In this document: positions 1 through 6,687 of the stretch, piece after piece
Layout of the letters: the number at the start of each line of letters is the position of its first letter
Position numbering within the stretch: the first letter of the stretch is position 1
Source of the DNA: Trinickia sp. Y13
GTDB taxonomy: Bacteria; Pseudomonadota; Gammaproteobacteria; Burkholderiales; Burkholderiaceae
Assembly: GCF_029522115.1 (NCBI RefSeq)
Contig: NZ_JAKWFK010000003.1
Span: 434,001-498,000 of the forward strand
Direction: 5' to 3'
Length of the DNA stretch: 64,000 nucleotides
The notes under the pieces: model-generated
Database searches by the model: none
The model's input: the letters and a program-made list of their open reading frames with translations, nothing else
Told to the model about the DNA's origin: nothing
Translations under genes and position numbers: made by a program

Positions 1-750
1 TCGGAAACCTGCGTCGGGCGCATTCGGTACCTGGGCGTGCTGCTCTACGATGCCGATCGCATCGAGGCGGCAGCCAGCGTCGAAAACGAAAAGGACCTCT
101 ATCACGCGCAGCTAGGCGTCTTCCTCGACCCGCATGACCCCGCCGTGATCGAGGCCGCGCGTCGCGACGGCGTACCGGAAAACTGGCTCGAGGCCGCGCG
201 CAACAGCCCCGTGTACCGGATGGCGGTGGAGTGGCAAGTGGCCTTGCCGCTGCACCCCGAATACCGCACTTTGCCGATGGTGTGGTACGTGCCACCGCTT
301 TCGCCGATCACGGGCGCCGCGCAAGCGGGCCACATCGGTGCGAACGGCGCGATCCCCGACGTCAGCCAGTTGCGCATTCCGGTGAAGTACTTGGCCAACC
401 TGTTGACGGCAGGCGACGAAGCGCCGGTCGTGCGGGCGCTCGAGCGCATGCTGGCCATGCGTGCCTATCAGCGCGCCAAGCACGTCGACGGCGTAACCGA
501 CGATACGGTGCTGCGCCAAGTGGGCTTGAGCTTGGAGACGATGGAGAAGATGTACCGCGTGATGGCGATCGCGAACTACGAGGATCGCTTCGTGATCCCC
601 ACCTCGCATCGCGAATATGCCGAGGACGCGTTCGATATGCGCGGCGGTTGCGGCTTCAGCTTCGGCAATGGCTGCAATCATGGCGACGAAGAGCCGAGCC
701 TGTTCGGCGGCGAAGGCAAGCGGACGATTCCGATCAAGGTGGAGGAGTGA
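1..750 (+). CDS. narH: Nitrate reductase beta subunit NarH, C-terminal part (5' truncated by window)
   Basis: This is the C-terminal 249 residues of the iron-sulfur electron-transfer subunit of respiratory nitrate reductase, which passes electrons from the NarI hemes to the NarG molybdenum site on the cytoplasmic face of the membrane. The reading frame is open from base 1 and starts inside a SETCVGRIRYLG stretch that is typical of NarH near its last cluster-binding region, so the true start lies upstream. The end, with a GNGCNHG segment and a charged tail, also fits the family. narJ starts 2 bp after the stop, so this is one operon and narG is expected just before the window. Confidence 0.95.
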   Translation, partial: SETCVGRIRYLGVLLYDADRIEAAASVENEKDLYHAQLGVFLDPHDPAVIEAARRDGVPENWLEAARNSPVYRMAVEWQVALPLHPEYRTLPMVWYVPPLSPITGAAQAGHIGANGAIPDVSQLRIPVKYLANLLTAGDEAPVVRALERMLAMRAYQRAKHVDGVTDDTVLRQVGLSLETMEKMYRVMAIANYEDRFVIPTSHREYAEDAFDMRGGCGFSFGNGCNHGDEEPSLFGGEGKRTIPIKVEE

Positions 751-752
751 CC

Positions 753-1484
753 ATGGCACGACTGGACCCACGGCAGGCCGCGTTCGCGCAAACGCTGCGC
801 GCGCTGGCTTTTCTGCTGCGCTATCCCGATGCCGAGTGGCGCGTGCATCTGGATGAAGTGAGCGACGCGTTGCGCGCGAGCGCCGTGCTCGGCTCGACGC
901 GCCTCGAACGGATCGATGCGCTGCTGGAGTCGATCCGCGGCGCCGACGAGCTCGAAGCGGAGGCGGCCTATGTCGAATTGTTCGACCGCGGCCGCGGCAC
1001 CGCGCTGCATTTGTTCGAGCACGTGCACGGCGATTCGCGCGAGCGTGGCCCCGCCATGCTCGATTTGATCGCGACCTACGAGCAGGCCGGACTCGCGCTG
1101 AATACGGACGAGCTACCCGATCATTTGACGGTGTTGCTCGAATACGCATCGACGCAGCCGCGCGAAGCGGCGGTTGCATTGCTCGGGGAAGTCGCGCATA
1201 TCTTGCAGCGCATCCACGGCGCCGTCGAAAAGCGCGGGAGCGCCTATGCCGCGGTGCTGGCGGCGTTGCTCGAGGTCGCGGGCGTCGATAGCGCCACCCC
1301 GGCTCAGCCGCCCGAGCCCGAGCTCGACATCGACGAAGCATGGCAGGAGCCCGCGGCATTCGACGGCTGCGGCAACGCGGGACAGCAAGGAGCGGGGCAA
1401 CCCCAGCCGGTGCGCGTCGTGCGCCGGGCCGCGGCGGCCGATTCACAAGCTGCTTTGAGCGCGGCGCAAGGAGCACGGGCATGA
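753..1484 (+). CDS. narJ: Nitrate reductase molybdenum cofactor assembly chaperone NarJ
   Basis: A 243-residue cytoplasmic chaperone of the NarJ/TorD family, needed for cofactor insertion into NarG and for attachment of the NarGH pair to NarI. The core LAFLLRYPD, AYVELFDRGRGTALHLFEHVHGDS and DELPDHLTVLLEY segments are family hallmarks; the last 50 residues are a low-complexity Ala/Gln tail. The ATG at 753 is chosen because GGAGGAG lies 7-12 bases before it, inside the end of narH. Its TGA overlaps the narI ATG, so translation of the two is probably coupled. Confidence 0.96.
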   Translation: MARLDPRQAAFAQTLRALAFLLRYPDAEWRVHLDEVSDALRASAVLGSTRLERIDALLESIRGADELEAEAAYVELFDRGRGTALHLFEHVHGDSRERGPAMLDLIATYEQAGLALNTDELPDHLTVLLEYASTQPREAAVALLGEVAHILQRIHGAVEKRGSAYAAVLAALLEVAGVDSATPAQPPEPELDIDEAWQEPAAFDGCGNAGQQGAGQPQPVRVVRRAAAADSQAALSAAQGARA

Positions 1485-2194
1485 GCACTTCTTTGAATAC
1501 GTTCTTTTTCTCGGTCTATCCGTACATCTGCCTGACGGTGTTCCTGATCGGCAGTCTGGGGCGGTTCGAGCGGGCTCAGTACACGTGGAAGAGCGATTCG
1601 TCGCAGCTGTTGCGGCGTGCGCAGTTGCGCTGGGGCAGCAATCTCTTTCACGTGGGGATTCTGTTTCTGCTGTTCGGCCACACGCTGGGCCTGCTGACGC
1701 CGCACGCGCTTTACTCGGTCTTCATCACGGCTTCGCAAAAGCAGATGCTGGCGATCGTATCGGGCGGGACAGCCGGCACGCTGTGCTTCATCGGTTTGAC
1801 GATGTTGCTGCATCGGCGCATGTTCGATCCGCGCATTCGCAAAACGAGCCGTCGCACCGATTTGGCGCTGCTCATCGTGCTGTGGGTGCAATTGTGCCTG
1901 GGGCTCTTGACGCTGCCGTTTTCCTACGCCCAGCGCGCCGATGCGCATGAAATGCTCGTATTGGCCGATTGGGCGCAGCACATCGTCACGTTCCGTCCTG
2001 ATGCGAGCGCCATGGCGTCGGTGCTCTGGCCCTTCAAGCTGCATCTGGTGCTGGGGATGACGGTGTTTTTGCTGTTCCCGTTCACGCGCCTGGTGCATAT
2101 TTGGAGCGGGTTCGGGACCGTGGCCTATGCGTTGCGCCCCTATCAGCTCGTGCGCTCACGGCGCTTGAGCGCAGGCGCGCGGCGCAACGGTTGA
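1481..2194 (+). CDS. narI: Respiratory nitrate reductase gamma subunit NarI
   Basis: A 237-residue membrane cytochrome b that oxidises quinol and feeds electrons to NarH. Five hydrophobic segments can be counted. The heme-ligand histidines are in the expected places: His57 and His67 in the second segment (LFHVGILFLLFGHTLG) and His188 and His206 in the last (HLVLG ... RLVHIWSG), nearly the same numbering as E. coli NarI. The ATG at 1481 overlaps the narJ stop in an ATGA junction. It is the last gene of the nar operon, and a strong stem-loop follows 16 bp later. Confidence 0.97.
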   Translation: MSTSLNTFFFSVYPYICLTVFLIGSLGRFERAQYTWKSDSSQLLRRAQLRWGSNLFHVGILFLLFGHTLGLLTPHALYSVFITASQKQMLAIVSGGTAGTLCFIGLTMLLHRRMFDPRIRKTSRRTDLALLIVLWVQLCLGLLTLPFSYAQRADAHEMLVLADWAQHIVTFRPDASAMASVLWPFKLHLVLGMTVFLLFPFTRLVHIWSGFGTVAYALRPYQLVRSRRLSAGARRNG

Positions 2195-2210
2195 GAGGCC
2201 GCGCCCGAGG

Positions 2211-2241
2211 GCAGGCCGGCAACGATGGGACGCCGGCCTGC
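2211..2241 (+). terminator. Stem-loop after narI
   Basis: A perfect 10-bp GC-rich stem (GCAGGCCGGC with GCCGGCCTGC, 11-base loop) directly follows narI. No T-run follows, so it may stabilise the mRNA 3' end or be a Rho-assisted end rather than a classical intrinsic terminator. Confidence 0.6.
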
Positions 2242-2305
2242 ATCGATGGTTTGACTGGCGTCTTCGTAGGTAGCTGGGCCTTGGACGCCTATCGGAGAAA
2301 GCACC

Positions 2306-2554
2306 ATGATTGCCGATGACAGAATGGGATTACAGGCCGCAACGGCCAGCGATATTCGTCACATCGTGGGGGAGCTTGAAGACGAGGTGATCGCCCAAAT
2401 CGTTGACGTAGGCGCGACCAGCGCCGAAGTGCTCGACGCTTATACGCGGTATCGCTCCGATCAATTGCAGGAGCGCAGGCTCGATTACGAGTTGCATGGG
2501 AAAGCCGCCCGCGTCTACGAGATTTTGCAGACCGAAGAGGGCGATGACGATTAG
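2306..2554 (+). CDS. Small acidic protein of unknown function downstream of nar operon
   Basis: An 82-residue soluble protein that I do not recognise. It is predicted to be mostly helical and strongly acidic, ending in EEGDDD, with no membrane segment, cysteine or signal peptide. The ATG is preceded by CGGAGAAAG at good spacing, which supports real translation. It lies 111 bp after narI on the same strand, beyond the narI stem-loop, and is convergent with the hibernation factor. Its location between nitrate respiration and an FNR-box gene suggests a role in low-oxygen growth, but this is inference only. Confidence 0.7.
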   Translation: MIADDRMGLQAATASDIRHIVGELEDEVIAQIVDVGATSAEVLDAYTRYRSDQLQERRLDYELHGKAARVYEILQTEEGDDD

Positions 2555-2595
2555 AAGGGCCGGTTCACGCCCGTTCGAGGCGTACGCCGGCCAGA

Positions 2596-2627
2596 GTCCC
2601 GCGCGCGTGGCGCGGGGCTCGCGGGAC
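2596..2627. terminator. Stem-loop between convergent genes
   Basis: An 8-bp inverted repeat (GTCCCGCG with CGCGGGAC) around a GC-rich 16-base loop sits between the converging small acidic protein gene and the hibernation factor gene. It may serve both strands. There is no T-run. Confidence 0.35.
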
Positions 2628-2638
2628 ACGCGGGACGC

Positions 2639-2959
2639 TCAACCCCGTTTGGCTTGCCGCGCCTGTGCAACTTGATCGAGTTGGCGCGATACCGCCTTGA
2701 AGGCATCGTGCATCGCCACGTAGACGTCTTCGTCGGCTTCGCGGTTCGAGACGATCTCTTGTCCGGGGATCGTCAAATCGATCGAGACGCCGAATGGCTT
2801 GCCATGATGCTTGTGCTTGCCGTCGCAGACGATGGCGACGCGGCAGCGCATGATCTCGGCGTGGTGCTGCTCGAGCTTGTCGGCGTGCTTGCGCACCGCG
2901 TCTTCGAGCGCTGCCGAGCGGTCCAGGCCTTCGAATGAGATTTCCAAGGGTAGTTTCAT
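2639..2959 (-). CDS. HPF/RaiA-family ribosome hibernation factor
   Basis: A 106-residue ribosome-associated protein of the short HPF/RaiA (sigma-54 modulation) family, which binds the 30S decoding region and inactivates or dimerises ribosomes in resting cells. The family pattern is clear: a beta strand PLEISFEGLDRS, then a helix with DAVRKHADKLEQHHAEI, a strand RCRVAIV, and DVYVAMHDAFKAVSRQLD near the end. A His/Lys-rich loop (GKHKHHGKPF) lies in the middle. An FNR-type palindrome at 3098-3111 with a possible -10 (AACAAT read on this strand, 3071-3076) lies upstream, so induction under oxygen limitation is likely. It is an extra copy type, distinct from the rpoN-linked hpf. Confidence 0.85.
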   Translation of the reverse strand: MKLPLEISFEGLDRSAALEDAVRKHADKLEQHHAEIMRCRVAIVCDGKHKHHGKPFGVSIDLTIPGQEIVSNREADEDVYVAMHDAFKAVSRQLDQVAQARQAKRG

Positions 2960-3070
2960 AGTCGGTTGTGTCGATGGGCCAAAGAGAATAACCGGGCGCA
3001 GCCGCTTCGTTCTTGCATGCGCTCTGCGCTGGCAAGCCGCATATGCGCGGGCGATTTGCGCCTCGCCTCC

Positions 3071-3111
3071 ATTGTTCCCTGCCGCGGACCAACCCGGTTG
3101 ACATTGGTCAA
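3071..3111 (-). promoter_or_regulatory. Candidate FNR-type promoter of the hibernation factor gene
   Basis: TTGAC-ATTG-GTCAA at 3098-3111 is a perfect palindrome differing from the FNR consensus TTGAT-N4-ATCAA by one symmetric base per arm. Read toward the hibernation factor gene, AACAAT (3071-3076) lies with its centre 31 bp from the box centre, close to the class II FNR layout. The predicted leader is about 105 nt. Confidence 0.5.
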
Positions 3112-3129
3112 CTGCCTGGTCAACTGCCT
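3106..3129. repeat. Tandem 12-bp direct repeat
   Basis: GGTCAACTGCCT occurs twice head to tail with no mismatch, and the first copy overlaps the right arm of the FNR-like palindrome. Each copy carries a GTCAA half-site, so the repeat creates a second half-site 12 bp away. Confidence 0.7.
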
Positions 3130-3159
3130 TGAAGCTTCTCGGCGGCGAGGCGGGCACGA

Positions 3160-3810
3160 CTAGGCTGCGTGGCGCAAAGCCAGCAGCTCGTGCAACAAGC
3201 GAGCGTAATCGGCCCGGGCGTGATCGAGTTCGCCGGCTGTTCGCTCGGCTGTTCGCAGGACTTCGGCAAGGCAGGCCTGCGCGATCGGCGCGATCAACAG
3301 AGACGGCGATCGCGCGGCGATGCCGTCGCGCAGCGTACCTTCGCGCACGCCTTTGACGATGAGCGTGCGCACCGCGGCGACGATCGTTCGATCCATGTAA
3401 CAACGCCACTGCTCGACGGCGTTGGGCACGCGCGCGCTCTCCGCGATCAACAAGCGCAGCGTCGCAACGGCCGGTGCGCTCACGGCCCACGAATAAAGAC
3501 GGTTGCCGAGCAAATCGACGATACGCTCGACGGTGACCGGCTCGCGATACAAGGTAGGCTCGTCGATGCCGATCGGCTTTAACGTGCGATTGAGCAACGC
3601 CTCGAAGATTTCATCCTTGCTGTCGAAATGCGCGTAGATGCCGCCTTTGGACAACCCCGCACGCGCCGCGATGTCGTCAATGCGCGTATGCGGGAATCCG
3701 CGGGTGGAAAAAACGTCGTACGCGGCATCGAGGATTTGCGCGACGCGAACCTCGGGCGGCAGCCGGCGACGCGTCGTATCGGGGAGCGGTTGAGCGGAGA
3801 TGGCATGCAT
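3160..3810 (-). CDS. TetR/AcrR-family transcriptional regulator, divergent from the export operon
   Basis: A 216-residue repressor-type regulator. The N-terminal helix-turn-helix (residues 22-65) is typical: ILDAAYDVFSTRGFPHTRIDDIAARAGLS followed by KGGIYAHF. The C-terminal ligand domain is hydrophobic and helical and contains VERIVDLLGNRLYSWAV. It is transcribed away from the efflux operon starting at 4094, the usual arrangement for a local repressor, so it probably controls that operon and itself. The effector is unknown. No convincing ribosome-binding site precedes the ATG. Confidence 0.92.
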   Translation of the reverse strand: MHAISAQPLPDTTRRRLPPEVRVAQILDAAYDVFSTRGFPHTRIDDIAARAGLSKGGIYAHFDSKDEIFEALLNRTLKPIGIDEPTLYREPVTVERIVDLLGNRLYSWAVSAPAVATLRLLIAESARVPNAVEQWRCYMDRTIVAAVRTLIVKGVREGTLRDGIAARSPSLLIAPIAQACLAEVLRTAERTAGELDHARADYARLLHELLALRHAA

Positions 3811-3914
3811 GGCGGTCGGCGTAGAAGGTTCGTGACGAAGGGGAGACGCAAAACGCGCGCTCGTCCAGGTTGGGGCAATTCGAGGATGTTAACGACTGCA
3901 CGGTCGGACCGCGC

Positions 3915-3957
3915 TTGACGTGGATCAAGACGGCATAAGGGTTTGCTCGGATATAAA
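3915..3957 (+). promoter_or_regulatory. FNR-type class II promoter of the export operon
   Basis: TTGAC-GTGG-ATCAA at 3915-3928 matches the FNR/ANR consensus TTGAT-N4-ATCAA at 9 of 10 positions. TATAAA at 3952-3957 follows with 33 bp between centres, which places the box at about -41.5 from a start near 3963. That is the class II activator position. No usual -35 element is present, as expected for an activator-dependent promoter. Confidence 0.65.
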
Positions 3958-4003
3958 GGGGTCAGTGGTCCCGGCGGTGCATTCGCGCGAAGCGATCGCC
4001 GCA

Positions 4004-4032
4004 ATCGCCGCCGCCCAATGGGCGGCGGCGAT
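4004..4032. repeat. Perfect 13-bp hairpin in the efflux leader
   Basis: ATCGCCGCCGCCC and GGGCGGCGGCGAT are separated by three bases (AAT). It falls in the predicted 5' leader of the export operon, about 40 nt after the proposed transcription start, and is not followed by a T-run. Confidence 0.85.
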
Positions 4033-4086
4033 CCAAGCAACCTCGAATGGCGTCTTCATGTGCGATTTCGCATTCCCCCCGCAACA

Positions 4087-4123
4087 CGACCCGATGCCGC
4101 CACGCCACGGCGGCATCGGGTCG
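4087..4123. repeat. Perfect 15-bp hairpin covering the predicted start codon of the outer-membrane protein
   Basis: CGACCCGATGCCGCC pairs with GGCGGCATCGGGTCG across a 7-base loop. The ATG at 4094-4096 lies inside the left arm, so in RNA this start would be buried in a very stable stem. No clear ribosome-binding site is seen. Confidence 0.85.
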
Positions 4124-5617
4124 CACCGGCTGGTGCGCCGCGCCTGGCGGACAGGCGTCTCGACGCTTGCATGTCTGCTCGCTTTGACGGGCTGCGTGTC
4201 GCTCGCACCGCACTACACGCGTCCCGACCTGCCTGTGCCGGACAGCTATTCGCGTGACGACGCGGCGACCCGGGCGGGCGAGCCCTCGCAACGACTGGCC
4301 TCGCCTGAGTTGCCCGAATGGCGCCACTATTTCGTCGATCCGCGCTTGCGCGCGTTGATCGCGCAGGCGCTTTCGAACAATCGGGATTTGCGCATCGCGA
4401 CGGCACGGATCGAGCAAGCGCGCGCCGTATACGGTTTGCGTCGCGCCGCGCAGTTGCCCAGCATCGACGCGACGGCAACCGCCGCGCGGTTCCGGTTGCC
4501 CAGCGGATTGCTGGCGCCCGAGCCGATCGTCGCGACTGTGTATGACGCGGGTCTGCTGCAAAGCAGTTGGGAGATAGACTTGTGGGGCAGGCTGCGCGAT
4601 ACGAGCGCGGCATCGCTCGAAGATCTCCTCGCGAGCGAATCGGCGCGACGGGCCGTGACATTGAGTTTGGTCGCGCACATCGCCGATGCTTACCTCCGCG
4701 TATGCGAGCTGGACGAACGCATCGCTTTCACACGCGAGACGATCGCAAGCCGCGAGAAGTCGCTGCATATCTTTCGACGCCGCTACGAAGTCGGGGCGAC
4801 CTCCAAGCTCGATTTCGAGCAATCGGAGATCTTGCTCGAACAGGCGCGCACGCTCGGCGCGCAGTTGCAACAAGCGCAAGCGGCGCAAGCCCATACGCTC
4901 GACGTCTTGATCGGCGCGCCCGCCCAACTCGGCGCGGGCGAGCGGCCGCTCGACGACGCCGCGGTGATGCCCGAGCTCGAGCCGGGCTTGCCATCCGCGC
5001 TACTCGAAGCGCGCCCCGACATCATCGCCGCGGAGCATCGTTTGCGAGCTGCGAATGCGAACATCGGCGCCGCGCGCGCCGCGTTCTTTCCGCGCATTGC
5101 GCTCACGAGCTCGGTAGGCGCGAGCAGCACCGAACTGAGCAAGCTATTCTCGTCCGGCACGGGCATGTGGGCGTTCGTCCCCAACCTTGCGCTGCCTATC
5201 TTCGATGCCGGGCGCAATCGTGCCAATCTCGCCCTGGCGAAGGCCCGTCGAGACGAAGCGGTGGCTCAATACGAAAGCGCGATTCAGAATGCGTTCCGCG
5301 ATGTCGCCGACGCGCTGTCGGCGCGTGCGTGGCTCGGCGAGCAAGTTCAAACCGCCCGCGCGACGCTCGCCGCGCAAACGGAGCGCGCTCGCCTCGCTCG
5401 ATTGCGATACGACGACGGCGCCACGCCATTTCTCGAAGTCCTCGACGCGCAGCGCGATCTGCTAGCGGCGCAGCAGCAGCTCGTGCAATTGCGTCGCGCG
5501 CTGCTTTCGAGCCGCGTGGCGCTCTACACGGCGCTTGGCGGCGCGACGATGCGCGACGCGGACGACAGCGGCGGCATGTCGGCCGCGCCCAACGACACTC
5601 ACCGAACGACACCATGA
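4094..5617 (+). CDS. NodT-family outer-membrane efflux lipoprotein
   Basis: A 507-residue outer-membrane channel of the TolC/OprM (NodT) family that forms the exit duct of a tripartite pump. A lipoprotein signal peptide ends at LLALTG-C (Cys34 from the chosen ATG), followed by the usual APHYTRPDLPVPDSY opening. Two outer-membrane efflux domains follow, with the duplicated motifs YEVGATSKLDFEQSE and YDDGATPFLEVLDAQR. The start is uncertain: an ATG at 4058 is also in frame, and the 4094 ATG is buried in a 15-bp hairpin. Its stop overlaps the ATG of the adaptor gene, so the channel is made with its own pump. Confidence 0.93.
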   Translation: MPPRHGGIGSHRLVRRAWRTGVSTLACLLALTGCVSLAPHYTRPDLPVPDSYSRDDAATRAGEPSQRLASPELPEWRHYFVDPRLRALIAQALSNNRDLRIATARIEQARAVYGLRRAAQLPSIDATATAARFRLPSGLLAPEPIVATVYDAGLLQSSWEIDLWGRLRDTSAASLEDLLASESARRAVTLSLVAHIADAYLRVCELDERIAFTRETIASREKSLHIFRRRYEVGATSKLDFEQSEILLEQARTLGAQLQQAQAAQAHTLDVLIGAPAQLGAGERPLDDAAVMPELEPGLPSALLEARPDIIAAEHRLRAANANIGAARAAFFPRIALTSSVGASSTELSKLFSSGTGMWAFVPNLALPIFDAGRNRANLALAKARRDEAVAQYESAIQNAFRDVADALSARAWLGEQVQTARATLAAQTERARLARLRYDDGATPFLEVLDAQRDLLAAQQQLVQLRRALLSSRVALYTALGGATMRDADDSGGMSAAPNDTHRTTP

Positions 5618-6687
5618 AGATCACGAGGCAATCAGCGACGATCGCCCTTGCCGCCGCAGCGGCCATTGCCCTGGCCAGCGGCTATGCATGGCTGAATTCG
5701 CGGCAAAGCGGACCTGGCGAGGGCTTCGCGAGCGGAAACGGACGTATCGAGGCGACGGAGATCGATGTCGCAACGAAGTTGCCCGGCCGCGTAGACAGCA
5801 TCCTCGTCGACGAGGGGGACTTCGTCAAAGCCGGCCAACCGCTCGCGAAGATGGAGGTCCAGTCGCTGAATGCGCAACTGGACGAAGCGCGTGCGCGTGC
5901 GCAGCAAGCGGTCTATACGGTGGCGAGCGTTGCCGCTCAGGTCGCGCTGCGCGAGAGCGATAAAGTCGCGGCTCAGGCGGTCGTCGCGCAACGCAATAGC
6001 GAACTCGATGCGGCGCGCCGGCGTCTAGAACGATCGGAAACGCTTTCGCGCGAAGGCGCATCGTCGATGCAAGAACGCGACGACGATCGCGCGCGCGTGC
6101 GCGGCATGCAAGCGACCGTGCAAGCGGCCGTTGCGCAGGTGGGCGCGGCGCAGGCGGCGATCGAGGCGACGCGCGCGCAGCTCGTCGCAGCGCGCTCGGC
6201 GGTGGCGGCCGCCAACGCGACGATCGCACGCGTACAGTCGGAGATCGACGACAGCAAGCTCGCCGCGCCGCGCGACGGCCGGGTGCAGTACCGCATCGCC
6301 CAAGCGGGCGAAGTCCTTCCCGCGGGCGGCAAGGTCCTGAACCTCGTGGATCTGTCGGACGTCTACATGACATTCTTCCTGCCCGAAACGGTGGCCGGCA
6401 AGGTCGCGATGGGCAGCGAAGTGCGCCTCGTGTTGGACGCGGCGCCGCAGTACGTCATTCCGGCGTCGGTTTCGTTCGTGGCGAGCACGGCGCAGTTCAC
6501 GCCCAAAACCGTCGAGACGCAGAGCGAACGGCAAAAGCTGATGTTTCGCGTGAAAGCGCGCATCAACCGCGACTTGCTGCTCAAGCATCTCACGATCGTA
6601 AAGACCGGCGTGCCCGGCGTGGCTTGGGTCAAGCTCGATCCGAAGGCGGCTTGGCCGAGCGAGTTGGCCATCAAGGTTCCGCAGTGA
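5614..6687 (+). CDS. HlyD-family membrane fusion protein (YhiI type)
   Basis: A 357-residue periplasmic adaptor linking the inner-membrane ABC exporter to the outer-membrane channel. An N-terminal hydrophobic anchor spans residues 8-25. A first biotinyl-lipoyl half ([20 protein letters not shown]) leads into a long Ala/Gln/Arg-rich coiled-coil hairpin (about residues 80-215), then the second half ([20 protein letters not shown]) and a beta-barrel domain with VYMTFFLPE. Order and sequence fit E. coli YhiI, the partner of RbbA and YhhJ. The ATG overlaps the previous stop in ATGA, and the next gene starts in GTGA, so the operon is tightly coupled. Confidence 0.94.
   Translation: MKITRQSATIALAAAAAIALASGYAWLNSRQSGPGEGFASGNGRIEATEIDVATKLPGRVDSILVDEGDFVKAGQPLAKMEVQSLNAQLDEARARAQQAVYTVASVAAQVALRESDKVAAQAVVAQRNSELDAARRRLERSETLSREGASSMQERDDDRARVRGMQATVQAAVAQVGAAQAAIEATRAQLVAARSAVAAANATIARVQSEIDDSKLAAPRDGRVQYRIAQAGEVLPAGGKVLNLVDLSDVYMTFFLPETVAGKVAMGSEVRLVLDAAPQYVIPASVSFVASTAQFTPKTVETQSERQKLMFRVKARINRDLLLKHLTIVKTGVPGVAWVKLDPKAAWPSELAIKVPQ

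Noticed and set aside
6624-6683. Upstream ATG giving a 20-residue longer RbbA-type protein
   Set aside because: It would lie within the adaptor gene; the GTG overlapping the adaptor stop gives the family-like start.
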